Source: CAYRJA01 sp964424455 (lineage in GTDB: Bacteria > Bacteroidota > Bacteroidia > Chitinophagales > UBA10324). From it: 13,909 nucleotides of DNA. Shown one piece after another: positions 1-8,623 of this stretch. A program made the translations under genes and the position numbers. The first letter of the stretch is position 1. Every line of letters begins with the position of its first letter. The stretch is taken from positions 1-13,909 of the forward strand of contig CAYRJA010000088.1 in assembly GCA_964424455.1 (NCBI GenBank). Direction: 5' to 3'. The notes below the pieces were generated by a model. That model was not told the origin of the DNA and ran no database searches. It saw only the letters and a program-made list of their open reading frames with translations.

Positions 1-1
1 C

Positions 2-2650
2 TTTTTTCTTTTATACTTACCTGCCTTTACTTGTAGTTTTCATGCAACAATACCGGTGCAGGATATGAACACGGCTATTCGCTTTTTCAAAAAATGGAGT
101 AACTCATATTTTGTTGACTCCTCCCAGATATTTATTGGTGGAACTTCTGCCGGCGCTATTATGGCTATGTATTCGGCATACATGGATAGGGATGACTATC
201 CCGCACATATTGATACATTCCTGATGGGCGGAATAAATAGTACCGGAGGAAGTATCGGATTTAGTTGTAACACTGTTGGGGTATTGAACAACTGGGGAGG
301 AATACTCGATACAAATCTGTTGTCCAATAATCATTTTCCGCCTGTCAGCTGCATTCAATCAATCTATGATCCAACCATTCCTTATACCCAGGGAGGATAT
401 ATGGGAAGTGCCATGATCATCTACGGGTGTTACACTATTAACCGGAAAGCTTTGGATGCGGGAATTGAATCTTCTCTTTTTCCGGGTATTTCGTATGCTC
501 ATGGTCTCAATCCCGGAACTGTCGAGTGGGATTCATTGATTCAGCAGAGTACCCGGTTTCTGTATAATCACCTTACAGATAAAAATGCTACACGGGCGTG
601 CTTCCAACTTCAAGTACGAAGCGATTCTTCCTCTTATACCTGGCTGCCTGCCGATGGACTGAATACAACTGATGGTCCTAATATAACAGCCACACCGACT
701 GCTTCTCAAACCTATACTGTTACAGCAAACGGATTAAACGGATGCTCTGCTTCTCAAACATTCTCTCTGACGGTTAATCCCAAGGTAGGGATTACACTGT
801 CTCCGTCTGTAGTGTCTGTTTGCTATGGTCAGTCTGCTGAAATCATTGCAAGCGGCGGCAATTCCTATCAATGGCAGCCCATTGATGGATTGAGTAATCC
901 TTCCGGTGATACTGTTACAGCAAGCCCTGATGTTACAACCACTTATACGGTTACCGGCTTTGATGAGAATGGATGTACCGGAAAATCCATGATAGTTGTT
1001 ACAGTAAATCCTTTGCCTGTATTAACTGTTACAGGTCTCCTTGAACAATACTGTCATTCATCCGGCGATGTATTTCTAAATGGGTTTCCCGGCGGTGGAA
1101 CTTTCTCTGGTATGGGAATAAGCGGAGACACCTTCTCTCCTTCTGTTATTGATTCCTTCGGGTACAAGATACCGGTTACTTACAGCTATACCGATTCTCT
1201 TGGGTGTTATGCTGACACTATATTATCTGTTGTTGTTTATGATAACCCACAGGTAAGTTTTTCTTTACCGCAAAATCACTATTGTATTTCTGATGCTGCC
1301 GATACTCTTTCCGGTTTTCCTGCCGGCGGAATATTTTCCGGTGAAGGAATTCAGAATAATATTTTTTATCCTTCTACTGTAATAAACCTCAGTAATCCGA
1401 TCCAACTCAACTATTCATACTCGGATTCTAATGGATGCGCTTCTGATACTTCTGCTATAACAACGGTGTTTCCTCTCCCGCAGGTAACCCTTTCCGGTTT
1501 AAGCAGCCATTATTGTGAATCTTCAGATACTGTACTGCTTACCGGTTTGCCGGTTGGTGGCACTTTCACAGGAATAAATCTGCATGAAAATATTTTTTAT
1601 CCTGATTCAGTCTTTTTACTCAATCAGCCCCTCACGATTCAATATAGTTATACCGACTCAAACGGGTGCACTAATTCAGACAGTGTAACAACTATTGTCT
1701 ATTCCAATCCTGTTGTGCAACTGACAGGTCTGTTAAATGAATACTGTCAATCCTCTCCTTCTTCCATTTTATTGGGTACCCCACCCGGAGGTTTTCTTTA
1801 TGGAGATGGAGTAAATGATTCGATATTCTCTCCTGAATTTGTTTTAAACAAAGATGAAATTATCCCCATCACTTACCAATATACAGACAACAATGCTTGT
1901 ACTGATTCATCCATTGTTGAAACGACAGTTCACTCCTCTCCTCAACTTACCATCACAGCAAGTAAGACTTCTATTTGTAAAGGAGATACTGTTACACTGA
2001 GTGGTGCGAGCGACAATACAATCAACTGGTACAGTTCTGATTACGCATTGAGTGATACAGGAAGTAATATTTTGTTTGCCTTTCATCAAACTACCAATGT
2101 TTATGCCACCACACAAAATATTTATCATTGCGCTGTTACAGACAGTCTGCTGATAGAAGCTCATGATTTTCCTGTTGTTACAGTTTACCCTGACGATACT
2201 ATAATTTGTTTAGGTGATAATGTAATATTATATGCCTCAGGCGCTGATTACTATCACTGGCAGCCGGTTGATCTGTATCCGCCTGACGGAAGTGCTGTAA
2301 CAGCTTCTCCTTATGCCAACACTACTTATACCGTTATTGGTGAAAATATTTTTGGTTGTACTGATACCATTTCGGCAAAAGTAAATTTGAATAATCTTCA
2401 CTCTATACATATTCTACAGGTTTTTCCCAACCCTTCATCCGGGTTGTTCACTGTTTCTTTGGAAAGGAACTGTATCAAATCTCCTGTTGAGGTCTCCATC
2501 ATGAATATTCTGGGAGATGAAATCCGGAAATCGAATACGAAAGCTGACCAGGCAATTACTATTGATTTAAGTGGAATTCCTACAGGGATTTATTTTATCG
2601 GAATAAAATCAAGTGTAACACAGGTGTATAGGAAAGTAGTTGTGGATTAA
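2..2650 (+). CDS. Secreted T9SS esterase-like protein with Ig/PKD-like modules, 5' partial
   Basis: The frame is open to the window edge. The first possible internal start is GTG at 56, too late for a whole hydrolase, so the 5' end lies outside. Numbered from 56 (864 residues), residues 1-175 resemble the C-terminal half of an alpha/beta-hydrolase: GGTSAGA puts the nucleophile at Ser31, with Asp105 (IYDPTIPY) and His149 (YAHG) as candidate triad partners. The oxyanion-hole region is missing. About eight Ig/PKD-like modules follow (roughly 182-777), including four tandem 77-residue repeats, and then a type A T9SS sorting domain (about 785-864, FPNPSSGLF to the end). The family context implies export across the outer membrane and cell-surface attachment or release. 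Substrate is unknown. The domain calls rest on motif reading. Hydrolase activity is inferred and could be lost if the N-terminus is really broken. Confidence 0.82.
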   Translation, partial: FFLLYLPAFTCSFHATIPVQDMNTAIRFFKKWSNSYFVDSSQIFIGGTSAGAIMAMYSAYMDRDDYPAHIDTFLMGGINSTGGSIGFSCNTVGVLNNWGGILDTNLLSNNHFPPVSCIQSIYDPTIPYTQGGYMGSAMIIYGCYTINRKALDAGIESSLFPGISYAHGLNPGTVEWDSLIQQSTRFLYNHLTDKNATRACFQLQVRSDSSSYTWLPADGLNTTDGPNITATPTASQTYTVTANGLNGCSASQTFSLTVNPKVGITLSPSVVSVCYGQSAEIIASGGNSYQWQPIDGLSNPSGDTVTASPDVTTTYTVTGFDENGCTGKSMIVVTVNPLPVLTVTGLLEQYCHSSGDVFLNGFPGGGTFSGMGISGDTFSPSVIDSFGYKIPVTYSYTDSLGCYADTILSVVVYDNPQVSFSLPQNHYCISDAADTLSGFPAGGIFSGEGIQNNIFYPSTVINLSNPIQLNYSYSDSNGCASDTSAITTVFPLPQVTLSGLSSHYCESSDTVLLTGLPVGGTFTGINLHENIFYPDSVFLLNQPLTIQYSYTDSNGCTNSDSVTTIVYSNPVVQLTGLLNEYCQSSPSSILLGTPPGGFLYGDGVNDSIFSPEFVLNKDEIIPITYQYTDNNACTDSSIVETTVHSSPQLTITASKTSICKGDTVTLSGASDNTINWYSSDYALSDTGSNILFAFHQTTNVYATTQNIYHCAVTDSLLIEAHDFPVVTVYPDDTIICLGDNVILYASGADYYHWQPVDLYPPDGSAVTASPYANTTYTVIGENIFGCTDTISAKVNLNNLHSIHILQVFPNPSSGLFTVSLERNCIKSPVEVSIMNILGDEIRKSNTKADQAITIDLSGIPTGIYFIGIKSSVTQVYRKVVVD
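1010..1936 (+). repeat. Four tandem 77-78-residue coding repeats
   Basis: Residues 319-396, 397-473, 474-550 and 551-627 of the secreted protein are four copies of one module. Each starts with (L/N)P followed by a V-T-G-L-like strand, then YC-x-S, a G-x-P-x-GG-x-F turn, F-x-P, a (T/N)YSY(T/S)D strand and (N/L)GC. The DNA has diverged, so this is an old duplication and not a recent slippage product. Confidence 0.9.
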
Positions 2651-2768
2651 ATCATATTCGCGTGCGCCGTATGTCTATACCGGCAGATGAATCCACAGGT
2701 ATATAATCTCATAAATTGATAAAATTGTTCGTGGAAATAAACCGAAGTTCCCTCCCATCTCAAAATGC

Positions 2769-2776
2769 TATCTTTC
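2769..2776 (+). promoter_or_regulatory. Candidate Bacteroidota -7 box before the LD-carboxypeptidase
   Basis: TATCTTTC matches TAnnTTTG at seven of eight positions, counting the two free ones. It ends 5 nt before the ATG at 2782, which would give a leaderless or nearly leaderless transcript. No convincing -33 TTTG is present, so confidence is moderate. Confidence 0.4.
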
Positions 2777-2781
2777 GCACG

Positions 2782-3702
2782 ATGAATAAAATTATCTTTC
2801 CTCCATCTTTAAAAGCAGGTAATAAAATCGGCATTGTCAGCACAGCCAGAAAAATTTCTTTGGAAGAAATTCAACCGGCAGTTGAAATCATCAGAGGCTG
2901 GGGATTAGAAGTGGTTACCGGAAAAACTATTGGCAAAGAGAGTTTTCAGTTTGCCGGAACAGATGAAGAGCGCATTGCTGACTTCCAGCAAATGCTGGAT
3001 GATGCATCTATTCATGCAATTATATGCGCACGCGGAGGGTATGGAACGGTTCGCATTATTGATGAACTGGATTTCAGGGATTTTCAGAGAACCCCAAAGT
3101 GGATTTGCGGATTCAGCGATGTTACAGTTTTGCACTCTCATCTGCTGAATGTCTTTCATTGTGTCTCGCTCCATTGCTCTATGCCTGTCAGTTTCCCGAC
3201 TAATACCACTGAGTCTTTAGAAAGTATTCGTAAAGTTTTATTCGGTGAAATCCTGAAATATGAAATCCCTGCAAATGATTTTAACAGAGCCGGAGAAACT
3301 GAAGGAATTGTGTGTGGAGGAAATCTCTCCATACTGTACTCATTGTCAGGTAGTGTTTCGGATATTGACACAACGGATAAAATTCTTTTCATTGAAGATA
3401 TTGATGAACATCTCTACCATATTGACCGGATGATGATGCAGTTAAAGAGAAGCGGTAAATTAGAGAATCTGTCAGGGTTAATTATCGGACATTTTTCTAA
3501 AATGAAAAACTTGGATGAATCAAATCCTTTCGGAAAAAATGCTTATGAAATTATTGCCGGTGCAGTAAGCGAATATGATTATCCGGTCTGTTACGGTTTT
3601 CCTGCGGGGCATGAACCGGATAATTGTTCCTTGATAATTGGAGAAAAGGTAAAGCTGACTGTAACAGATAACAGAACGGAAATAAATTTCAACGCTTTCT
3701 GA
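2782..3702 (+). CDS. ldcA: LD-carboxypeptidase (peptidase S66 family, LdcA/MccF-like)
   Basis: This 306-residue protein has the usual length and layout of the S66 serine carboxypeptidases, which in the LdcA branch remove the terminal D-Ala from cytoplasmic murein tetrapeptides during cell-wall recycling. The Ser-Glu-His triad is recognisable: Ser112 in GFSD, Glu205 in FIEDIDE and His277 in GFPAGH. The ICARGGYG segment (81-88) is also typical. No signal peptide is seen, consistent with a cytoplasmic enzyme. The ATG at 2782 is preferred over an in-frame TTG at 2716, because it starts directly before the conserved IFPPSLKAGNKIGIV strand and follows a -7-like box. The 3' end overlaps the convergent beta-helix gene by 14 bp. 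Some S66 members are MccF-type immunity proteins, but nothing nearby suggests that here. Confidence 0.93.
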   Translation: MNKIIFPPSLKAGNKIGIVSTARKISLEEIQPAVEIIRGWGLEVVTGKTIGKESFQFAGTDEERIADFQQMLDDASIHAIICARGGYGTVRIIDELDFRDFQRTPKWICGFSDVTVLHSHLLNVFHCVSLHCSMPVSFPTNTTESLESIRKVLFGEILKYEIPANDFNRAGETEGIVCGGNLSILYSLSGSVSDIDTTDKILFIEDIDEHLYHIDRMMMQLKRSGKLENLSGLIIGHFSKMKNLDESNPFGKNAYEIIAGAVSEYDYPVCYGFPAGHEPDNCSLIIGEKVKLTVTDNRTEINFNAF

Positions 3703-5190
3703 TGATTAGCTTTTTGCAAATCGAATAATCCTTTTTTGATATCCGCAGGAAATAAATTCCGCCCGGCAAATTATTCTCAGACAAAAGGATTTGATTGTAT
3801 TCCGATTCTCTTTCGAGGATTAATTTTCCCATCGAATCAAAAAGTGAAATATTCATTTTCTCAAACGGCATTTCAATGATAAAATATCCATCTGAAGGAT
3901 TGGGGGAAATATTTATGCCGGAAGAATTCTTTTCAGGATGAGAAATATCTGTGGGAACTTCATATTCGTAAGCGCCTATATCAATCACTCCGCCCGCAAC
4001 AACGCGCTGCAATAAAGAAGAATCACAGGACTGATACATACTAACCGGGATTAAAGAAAAGCCGGTATTCGTAGTTCCCGCATCAATTCCTGCATTTATA
4101 GCTATGGTTGCTGATGATGACAATGAATAATCACCTGTAGATGGATTTGTAAAACCCAATGACAGATAATCATTGTCAGTAAGATTATGAGAGGAGTCTA
4201 AGCTGACGGGAACATTCCCGGTAAACATAGAGACATTTGTACCTGTAACAGAAGCAAAAATGTTATTGTAAATTTTGAAAGTATTCACTCCGGAAACAGG
4301 TGCGATGTTAAAATATTTTATGTTGCCTTTATGTTGATTGATAACAGTATTGCTGATAAAGTAAAAATCTTCCAGCACATTTGTAACAGCATCATATCCC
4401 ACAATACCATGGTTAGCGCCTGCCGAACCCTGAATGATTATATTCCCCATGATTATATTCAGTCCACCCTGTGCAATGTTTATTTCCCAGCTTCCATATC
4501 CTGAAGATTCCTCATCTATCAGGTTGTATAATATATAACTTCTCTGTGCTCTTGTTTTCAGCGAGTTCGCCTGTCCCCGCGGATGGTGGAACCAACAGTT
4601 CCTGACCAGCAAGGTATCAGTGCTGGCGCTGATATAAATATGGTGCGCATAACCGGAATAAGTGGCGTTGTTCTGCTGCTGGTAGCCATTGTTATAAAAT
4701 TCGGAATTCAGAATAGTAACATTGCTGGTTGTAACACTTCCATTGCCTTCCAGAATTCCATTCTGGCAATTCATAAATTTACAATTAATTACTGTTAGGT
4801 TATTTGCCTGAAAGCGAATGCCAGCTCCGTTGGCGCCATCCCCATCTGTAACCTGAGCACCGTCAAATACGATGTCTTCGATATGGGCATTGTCACAGGT
4901 GCCGGGTGTTTCAAATACAAATATTCCTTTGTGGTTAGGAATATCCCCATTGTATTGCAAAACAGTTCTGTTACTGCCGGTGCCCAACCCGATGAAAGTT
5001 AAATTTCTGTTTATCCATTTTGTAGCATCGTTTGAATAAACACCGCCATCTATATATATAGTGTCGCCATTGTGCACGAGGGCTGAAAGTTGGCTCGGTT
5101 TTGTGAAATTCTGGAAGCCCCGACAAACCAGGTTGTTGCAGAGGCAGGATATACTGAAAAAAGTATTAGGGAAGAAAGAAGAAATCTCAT
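3689..5190 (-). CDS. Secreted right-handed beta-helix protein with T9SS sorting domain, frameshifted near the start
   Basis: The long frame (462 codons from a GTG at 5077) lacks a proper N-terminus. In another frame, an ATG at 5190 begins a clear signal peptide (MRFLLSSLILF, cleavage likely after PASA) and continues TTWFVGASR. Inserting one base near 5105-5112 joins it to NFTKPSQLSALVHNGDTIYI and gives 500 residues without a stop. The body is rich in N/G/T turns and short strands (FVFETPGTCDNAHIEDIVF, LTVINCKFMNCQNGILEGN), typical of right-handed beta-helix surface proteins that often act on or bind polysaccharides. A T9SS type A domain occupies roughly the last 70 residues (NISPNPSDGYF to IIRKR). 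The gene lies 54 bp downstream of the E1 gene. A sequencing error and a true frameshift cannot be told apart here. Ligand or substrate is unknown. Confidence 0.82.
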
Positions 5191-5244
5191 GTTAAGATTT
5201 TGTTCAACCGTGTGTCTTGCATTTCATTTATACAAATCATCAAA

Positions 5245-7293
5245 TCATGAATTCAGCATCCTGCCAATCTCTTCCGCCACTATATTTTCATTCGGTAACA
5301 TCGCTTTTTCCAATTCCATATTCATTGCAACAGCAGGCAATGGTTTAGCTCCTATGGTTTTTACAGGAGCATCCAGTGATTGAAAACATTTTTCTGAAAT
5401 TTTTCCTGCGAGCGCTTGTGCAAAAGAATTCTGAACCGGTTCTTCCGTCAGCACAATACATTTCCCATGCTTTACAACAGAAGCAAAAATGGTTTCTTCA
5501 TCTAATGGGTTAAGTGTGCGCAGATCAATTATTTCCACACACCCCGGATATTTTCTGCTTGCATTCTTTGCCCAGTAAACACCCATGCCGTAAGTGATAA
5601 TCGTTAGTGTATTTCCGTTTTCTGTTTCTTCTTTGCACGCCGGCTGAACGATATCTGCTTTGCCAAGCGGAATCATATAATCTTCCGATGGTTCAATGGT
5701 TTTTGCTTCATTTGTCCCGGGTACCTTACTCCAATACAATCCCTTGTGTTCAAACATCACCACCGGGTTTGGATCGAGAAAAGCTGATTTGAGCAACCCT
5801 TTCATATCAGCAGCATTGGAAGGATAACAAACCTTTATACCCCGTACTGCGAGAATACTCGATTCAATACATCCGCTATGATAAGGACCGCCGCCACCAT
5901 AAGCGCCTATCGGAATACGGATAAGTGACTGTACAGGATATTTTCCCATAGTGAGATAGCAGCTTTTTGATAATTCTGTTACAAGCTGATTTACTCCCGC
6001 CCAGATGTAATCGGCAAATTGAATTTCCACAATCGGCTTTACTCCCACTGCGCTTAACCCCGCAGTGCTGCCCACAATATATGCTTCCTGTATCGCTGTA
6101 TTGAATACTCTGTCATCACCGAATTTTTCGGCAAGCGTTGCCGCTTCGCGAAACACTCCGCCTAATCTTCTGCCCACATCCTGCCCGAAGAAAATTGCTT
6201 CGGGATATTCCTTCAATATTTCCTCTACTGCATGAAGCGCTGCATCCACCATCATTACTTCTGCTTTATCCGCAGGGCACCGTGTACCCTGTTCTTCTGT
6301 TACAGCCGGAGATGCAAATTCATGAAATGTTACAGTCTCCGGTTCAGGTTCAGGAGAATTAACGGTACGTTCAAAGTCAGTCTTTATTATTGATCTTGCT
6401 TTTATTTCAATGTCGTCAAGAGCAGCTTCTTTAATTCTTAATTTCTGTACTAACTGATTTCGTAATTTGGGCAGAGGGTCGTTCTCTGAATGTTTTTTCA
6501 AATCTTCTTTACTGCGATACCACTCTTTACGCACTCCTGAGGTATGATGACCAAGTAACGGAACTTTTGCATGAACAAGAATTGGTTTACGCTGCGTACG
6601 CACAAACTCAATCGCATCTTTCATACATTCCCATGATTGGATAAAATCACTGCCATCTACCCGTACCCGTTTCATTCCTTTGAAACCTGCTGCATATTCA
6701 TAGGCATCCATTGCCCGCGCTTCATCAGATGAAACCGAAATCCCCCAGTCGTTATCCTGAACTAAATAAATTATCGGCAACTGTTTCAATACCGCAAACT
6801 GCCATGCTTCGCTTACTTCTCCTTCTGTAACACTTCCATCACCAAGCGAGCAAAGCACCACCGGTTTTATATCTGCCATCAGTTGTTTCGTCTTTTCCAA
6901 ATACTGAATTCCCTGTGCCATTCCTGTAGCAGGAATTACCTGCATACCTGTAGCCGATGACTGATGAGGAATTTTCGGACGGTCATCCCTCTTTGAAGAA
7001 GGATGCGAATAGTAGCTTCTTCCTCCTGAAAATGGGTCATCTCTTTTTGCCAGCAACTGTAACATCAGTTCGTAAGGTGCCCAACCCATGCCGAGCAGCA
7101 TGCTTTCATCGCGGTAATAAGGTGAAACATAATCACACGGCTTCAACTGCATTGCCGCTGCCAGTTGTATGGCTTCGTGTCCCCGCGAAGTGCTGTGTAC
7201 ATATTTGCATATCTGGCGATTATCGTCATAAATTTCCGCCATGTATTTCACACAGCACATCAGTTCATACGCTTTGAGATAAGGTGGTTCCAA
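5245..7293 (-). CDS. 2-oxoacid dehydrogenase E1 component, fused alpha and beta subunits
   Basis: The 682-residue product joins the two E1 subunits of a branched-chain-type 2-oxoacid dehydrogenase, which decarboxylates a 2-oxoacid with thiamine diphosphate and passes the acyl group to the lipoyl E2. Alpha part (about 1-305): HSTSRGHEAIQLA, PYYRDE, the ThDP/Mg site GDGSVTEGE (151-158) ending in QDND (179-182), and the HHTSG loop (249-253). A Glu/Pro-rich linker (311-340) leads into the beta part (about 341-682): IFFGQDVG, FNTAIQEAYIVGSTAGLSAVG, EIQFADYI, GGGGPYHSG and the transketolase C-terminal domain (ITYGMGVYWA). The fused form is common in Bacteroidota. No E2 or E3 gene is nearby, so the substrate (2-oxoisovalerate or another) is inferred from family only. 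The start is TTG at 7293. No ATG lies upstream in the gap, and the ATG at 7260 would cut the first helix. Confidence 0.9.
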   Translation of the reverse strand: MEPPYLKAYELMCCVKYMAEIYDDNRQICKYVHSTSRGHEAIQLAAAMQLKPCDYVSPYYRDESMLLGMGWAPYELMLQLLAKRDDPFSGGRSYYSHPSSKRDDRPKIPHQSSATGMQVIPATGMAQGIQYLEKTKQLMADIKPVVLCSLGDGSVTEGEVSEAWQFAVLKQLPIIYLVQDNDWGISVSSDEARAMDAYEYAAGFKGMKRVRVDGSDFIQSWECMKDAIEFVRTQRKPILVHAKVPLLGHHTSGVRKEWYRSKEDLKKHSENDPLPKLRNQLVQKLRIKEAALDDIEIKARSIIKTDFERTVNSPEPEPETVTFHEFASPAVTEEQGTRCPADKAEVMMVDAALHAVEEILKEYPEAIFFGQDVGRRLGGVFREAATLAEKFGDDRVFNTAIQEAYIVGSTAGLSAVGVKPIVEIQFADYIWAGVNQLVTELSKSCYLTMGKYPVQSLIRIPIGAYGGGGPYHSGCIESSILAVRGIKVCYPSNAADMKGLLKSAFLDPNPVVMFEHKGLYWSKVPGTNEAKTIEPSEDYMIPLGKADIVQPACKEETENGNTLTIITYGMGVYWAKNASRKYPGCVEIIDLRTLNPLDEETIFASVVKHGKCIVLTEEPVQNSFAQALAGKISEKCFQSLDAPVKTIGAKPLPAVAMNMELEKAMLPNENIVAEEIGRMLNS

Positions 7294-7320
7294 AGTGGGC
7301 TTTTATATTTCTTTTCGCTC

Positions 7321-7366
7321 TAAAAGTAGTATGATTTAGATAATTGTGTCGTGTAACAGATTACAC
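7321..7366 (-). promoter_or_regulatory. Candidate promoter and upstream palindrome for the E1 gene
   Basis: On the minus strand, TACTTTTA (7328-7321) is close to the TAnnTTTG -7 box and lies 27 nt before the TTG start. Just upstream, where a -33 region or regulator would sit, is a perfect inverted repeat, GTGTAA-CAGA-TTACAC (7351-7366). This 118-bp gap is the only sizeable break in the minus-strand run, so a separate promoter for E1 is plausible. It is an inference from position and symmetry. Confidence 0.35.
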
Positions 7367-7411
7367 TTTCTGCAATTAAGCTAAATTATCAACGCCCGGA
7401 AGGAGGGTAAT

Positions 7412-8023
7412 TTATTTTACATCAAACTCCAACAAGCTGTCGTTTTCAAGAAATGCTTCCAGCTTGTCACCTATTTTCACAGGACCAACCCCGACAGGGG
7501 TTCCTGTAAAAATCAGATCTCCTTTCAGCAGAGTGAAGAACTGTGATGCATAGCTGATGATTTTTTCAAATGAGAAAATCATATTTTTTGTGTTTCCCCT
7601 TTGCTTCAACTCTCTATTCAGATACATGCAGAAGTCAATATTCTTTAAATCCTTAAAAGCTGTTACAGGCATCCATTTACCAATAGCCGCCGACTGGTCA
7701 AATGATTTGGCTATTTCCCATGGCAATCCTTTTTTTTTCTGATTGTTTTGTAAATCCCTTGCTGTAAAATCTATTCCTACCGTAAGACTGTCAATGTATT
7801 TGAGTGCAAATTTTTCCTGAATATTTTTCCCGTGTTTCGCAATCCGCATAACAACTTCTGTTTCATAATGCAAATCTTTTGTAAAGTCCGGGTAAAAAAA
7901 AGGTTTGTTGTCTGTTATCTTTGCGGTATCGGGTTTCATAAAGATAATGGGATCCTCCGGAACCTCGTTATTCAATTCCTGAGCATGGGCAACATAATTT
8001 CTTCCGATACAAATAATCTTCAT
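7412..8023 (-). CDS. Fumarylacetoacetate hydrolase family protein (YcgM-like)
   Basis: The 203 residues form the compact FAH fold used by acylpyruvases, oxaloacetate decarboxylases and related Mg-dependent enzymes that cleave or decarboxylate 2-oxo acids. Visible landmarks are CIGRNYVAHAQE at the N-terminus, the metal ligands Glu54 and Glu56 (HYETE) and Asp85 (GIDFTARD), KSFDQSAAIG (106-115) and the closing TGTPVGVG (173-180). The length is near the YcgM/FAHD1 type and shorter than true fumarylacetoacetases. Its ATG overlaps the pth stop by 4 bp (ATGA), so it is probably translated by coupling to pth. The exact substrate cannot be read from sequence. Acylpyruvate hydrolysis or oxaloacetate decarboxylation are the family's usual reactions. 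Confidence 0.9.
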   Translation of the reverse strand: MKIICIGRNYVAHAQELNNEVPEDPIIFMKPDTAKITDNKPFFYPDFTKDLHYETEVVMRIAKHGKNIQEKFALKYIDSLTVGIDFTARDLQNNQKKKGLPWEIAKSFDQSAAIGKWMPVTAFKDLKNIDFCMYLNRELKQRGNTKNMIFSFEKIISYASQFFTLLKGDLIFTGTPVGVGPVKIGDKLEAFLENDSLLEFDVK

Positions 8024-8613
8024 GATTTATTATTTTTATCTTTTCCATCTTCCTTTGCATTAAATGTATTCATTGTTCTTTCCAACCCGATTGTAACAAA
8101 ACTTTTTATTGTATCACATGCGCCTTTGATTTTCTCTGAAATAAGTTTTTGTTCTTCTTCTGTCCATTGTCCTAGCACATAGTTAATCTGCTTTCCTTTG
8201 TTGAAATTATCTCCTACGCCAAAACGCAGTCGCGGGTATTGTTGCGTACCGAGCAGCTCCTGAATGCTGGTCAGCCCGTTGTGGTTACCGTCACTTCCTT
8301 TTGCACGAATGCGTAAAGCGCCAAACGGAATGGAAATATCATCAATAATTACAAGCAGATTTTCTTTTGGAATTTTCAATTCATCAAGCCAGTACTTTAC
8401 TGCCTTACCACTAAGATTCATATAAGTAGTGGGCTTAATCAGATGTATTGTTTTTCCTTTCCACCGGTAAGTAGCATGAAGGGCAAGGCGGTCTAAAACA
8501 AAAGAGGCGCTGGCTTCTTCAGCCAATGCCTCTACTATTTTAAATCCTATGTTGTGACGCGTATTAGCATATTCGTCACCTATATTTCCAAGTCCTGCAA
8601 TAAGAAATTTCAT
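8020..8613 (-). CDS. pth: Peptidyl-tRNA hydrolase
   Basis: Pth releases peptides from tRNAs that drop off the ribosome and so recycles tRNA. The 197-residue length is standard. The active-site residues are all in place: Asn10 in GLGN, His20 in TRHNIGF, Asn66 in TTYMNLSG, Asp91 in VIIDDISIP and Asn112 in GNHNGL, with LRFGVGD following. The last 15 or so residues are Lys/Asn/Asp-rich and probably disordered. The gene sits between L25 and the FAH-family gene and overlaps the latter by 4 bp. The prs - rplY - pth order agrees with arrangements I know from other bacteria. The 74-bp gap upstream holds a dispersed repeat and no clear promoter, so it is probably co-transcribed with rplY. Confidence 0.97.
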   Translation of the reverse strand: MKFLIAGLGNIGDEYANTRHNIGFKIVEALAEEASASFVLDRLALHATYRWKGKTIHLIKPTTYMNLSGKAVKYWLDELKIPKENLLVIIDDISIPFGALRIRAKGSDGNHNGLTSIQELLGTQQYPRLRFGVGDNFNKGKQINYVLGQWTEEEQKLISEKIKGACDTIKSFVTIGLERTMNTFNAKEDGKDKNNKS

Positions 8614-8623
8614 ATTCTAACAT

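Noticed and set aside
2666..2684. Small hairpin GCCGTAT-N4-ATACCGGC after the first gene
   Set aside because: It has a bulge and no T-run follows, so it is not a convincing terminator. No other signal is seen in the 2651-2768 gap.
2716..2781. TTG-extended start of the LD-carboxypeptidase
   Set aside because: The extra 22 residues are not typical of the family, and the promoter-like box lies after this TTG.
4583..4798. 71-codon plus-strand frame with a hydrophobic stretch
   Set aside because: It is a shadow antisense to the beta-helix gene, whose own coding signal is strong.
5090..5383. 97-codon plus-strand open frame
   Set aside because: It lies antisense to the 3' end of the E1 gene and the 5' end of the beta-helix gene, has no family resemblance, and is explained by those genes.
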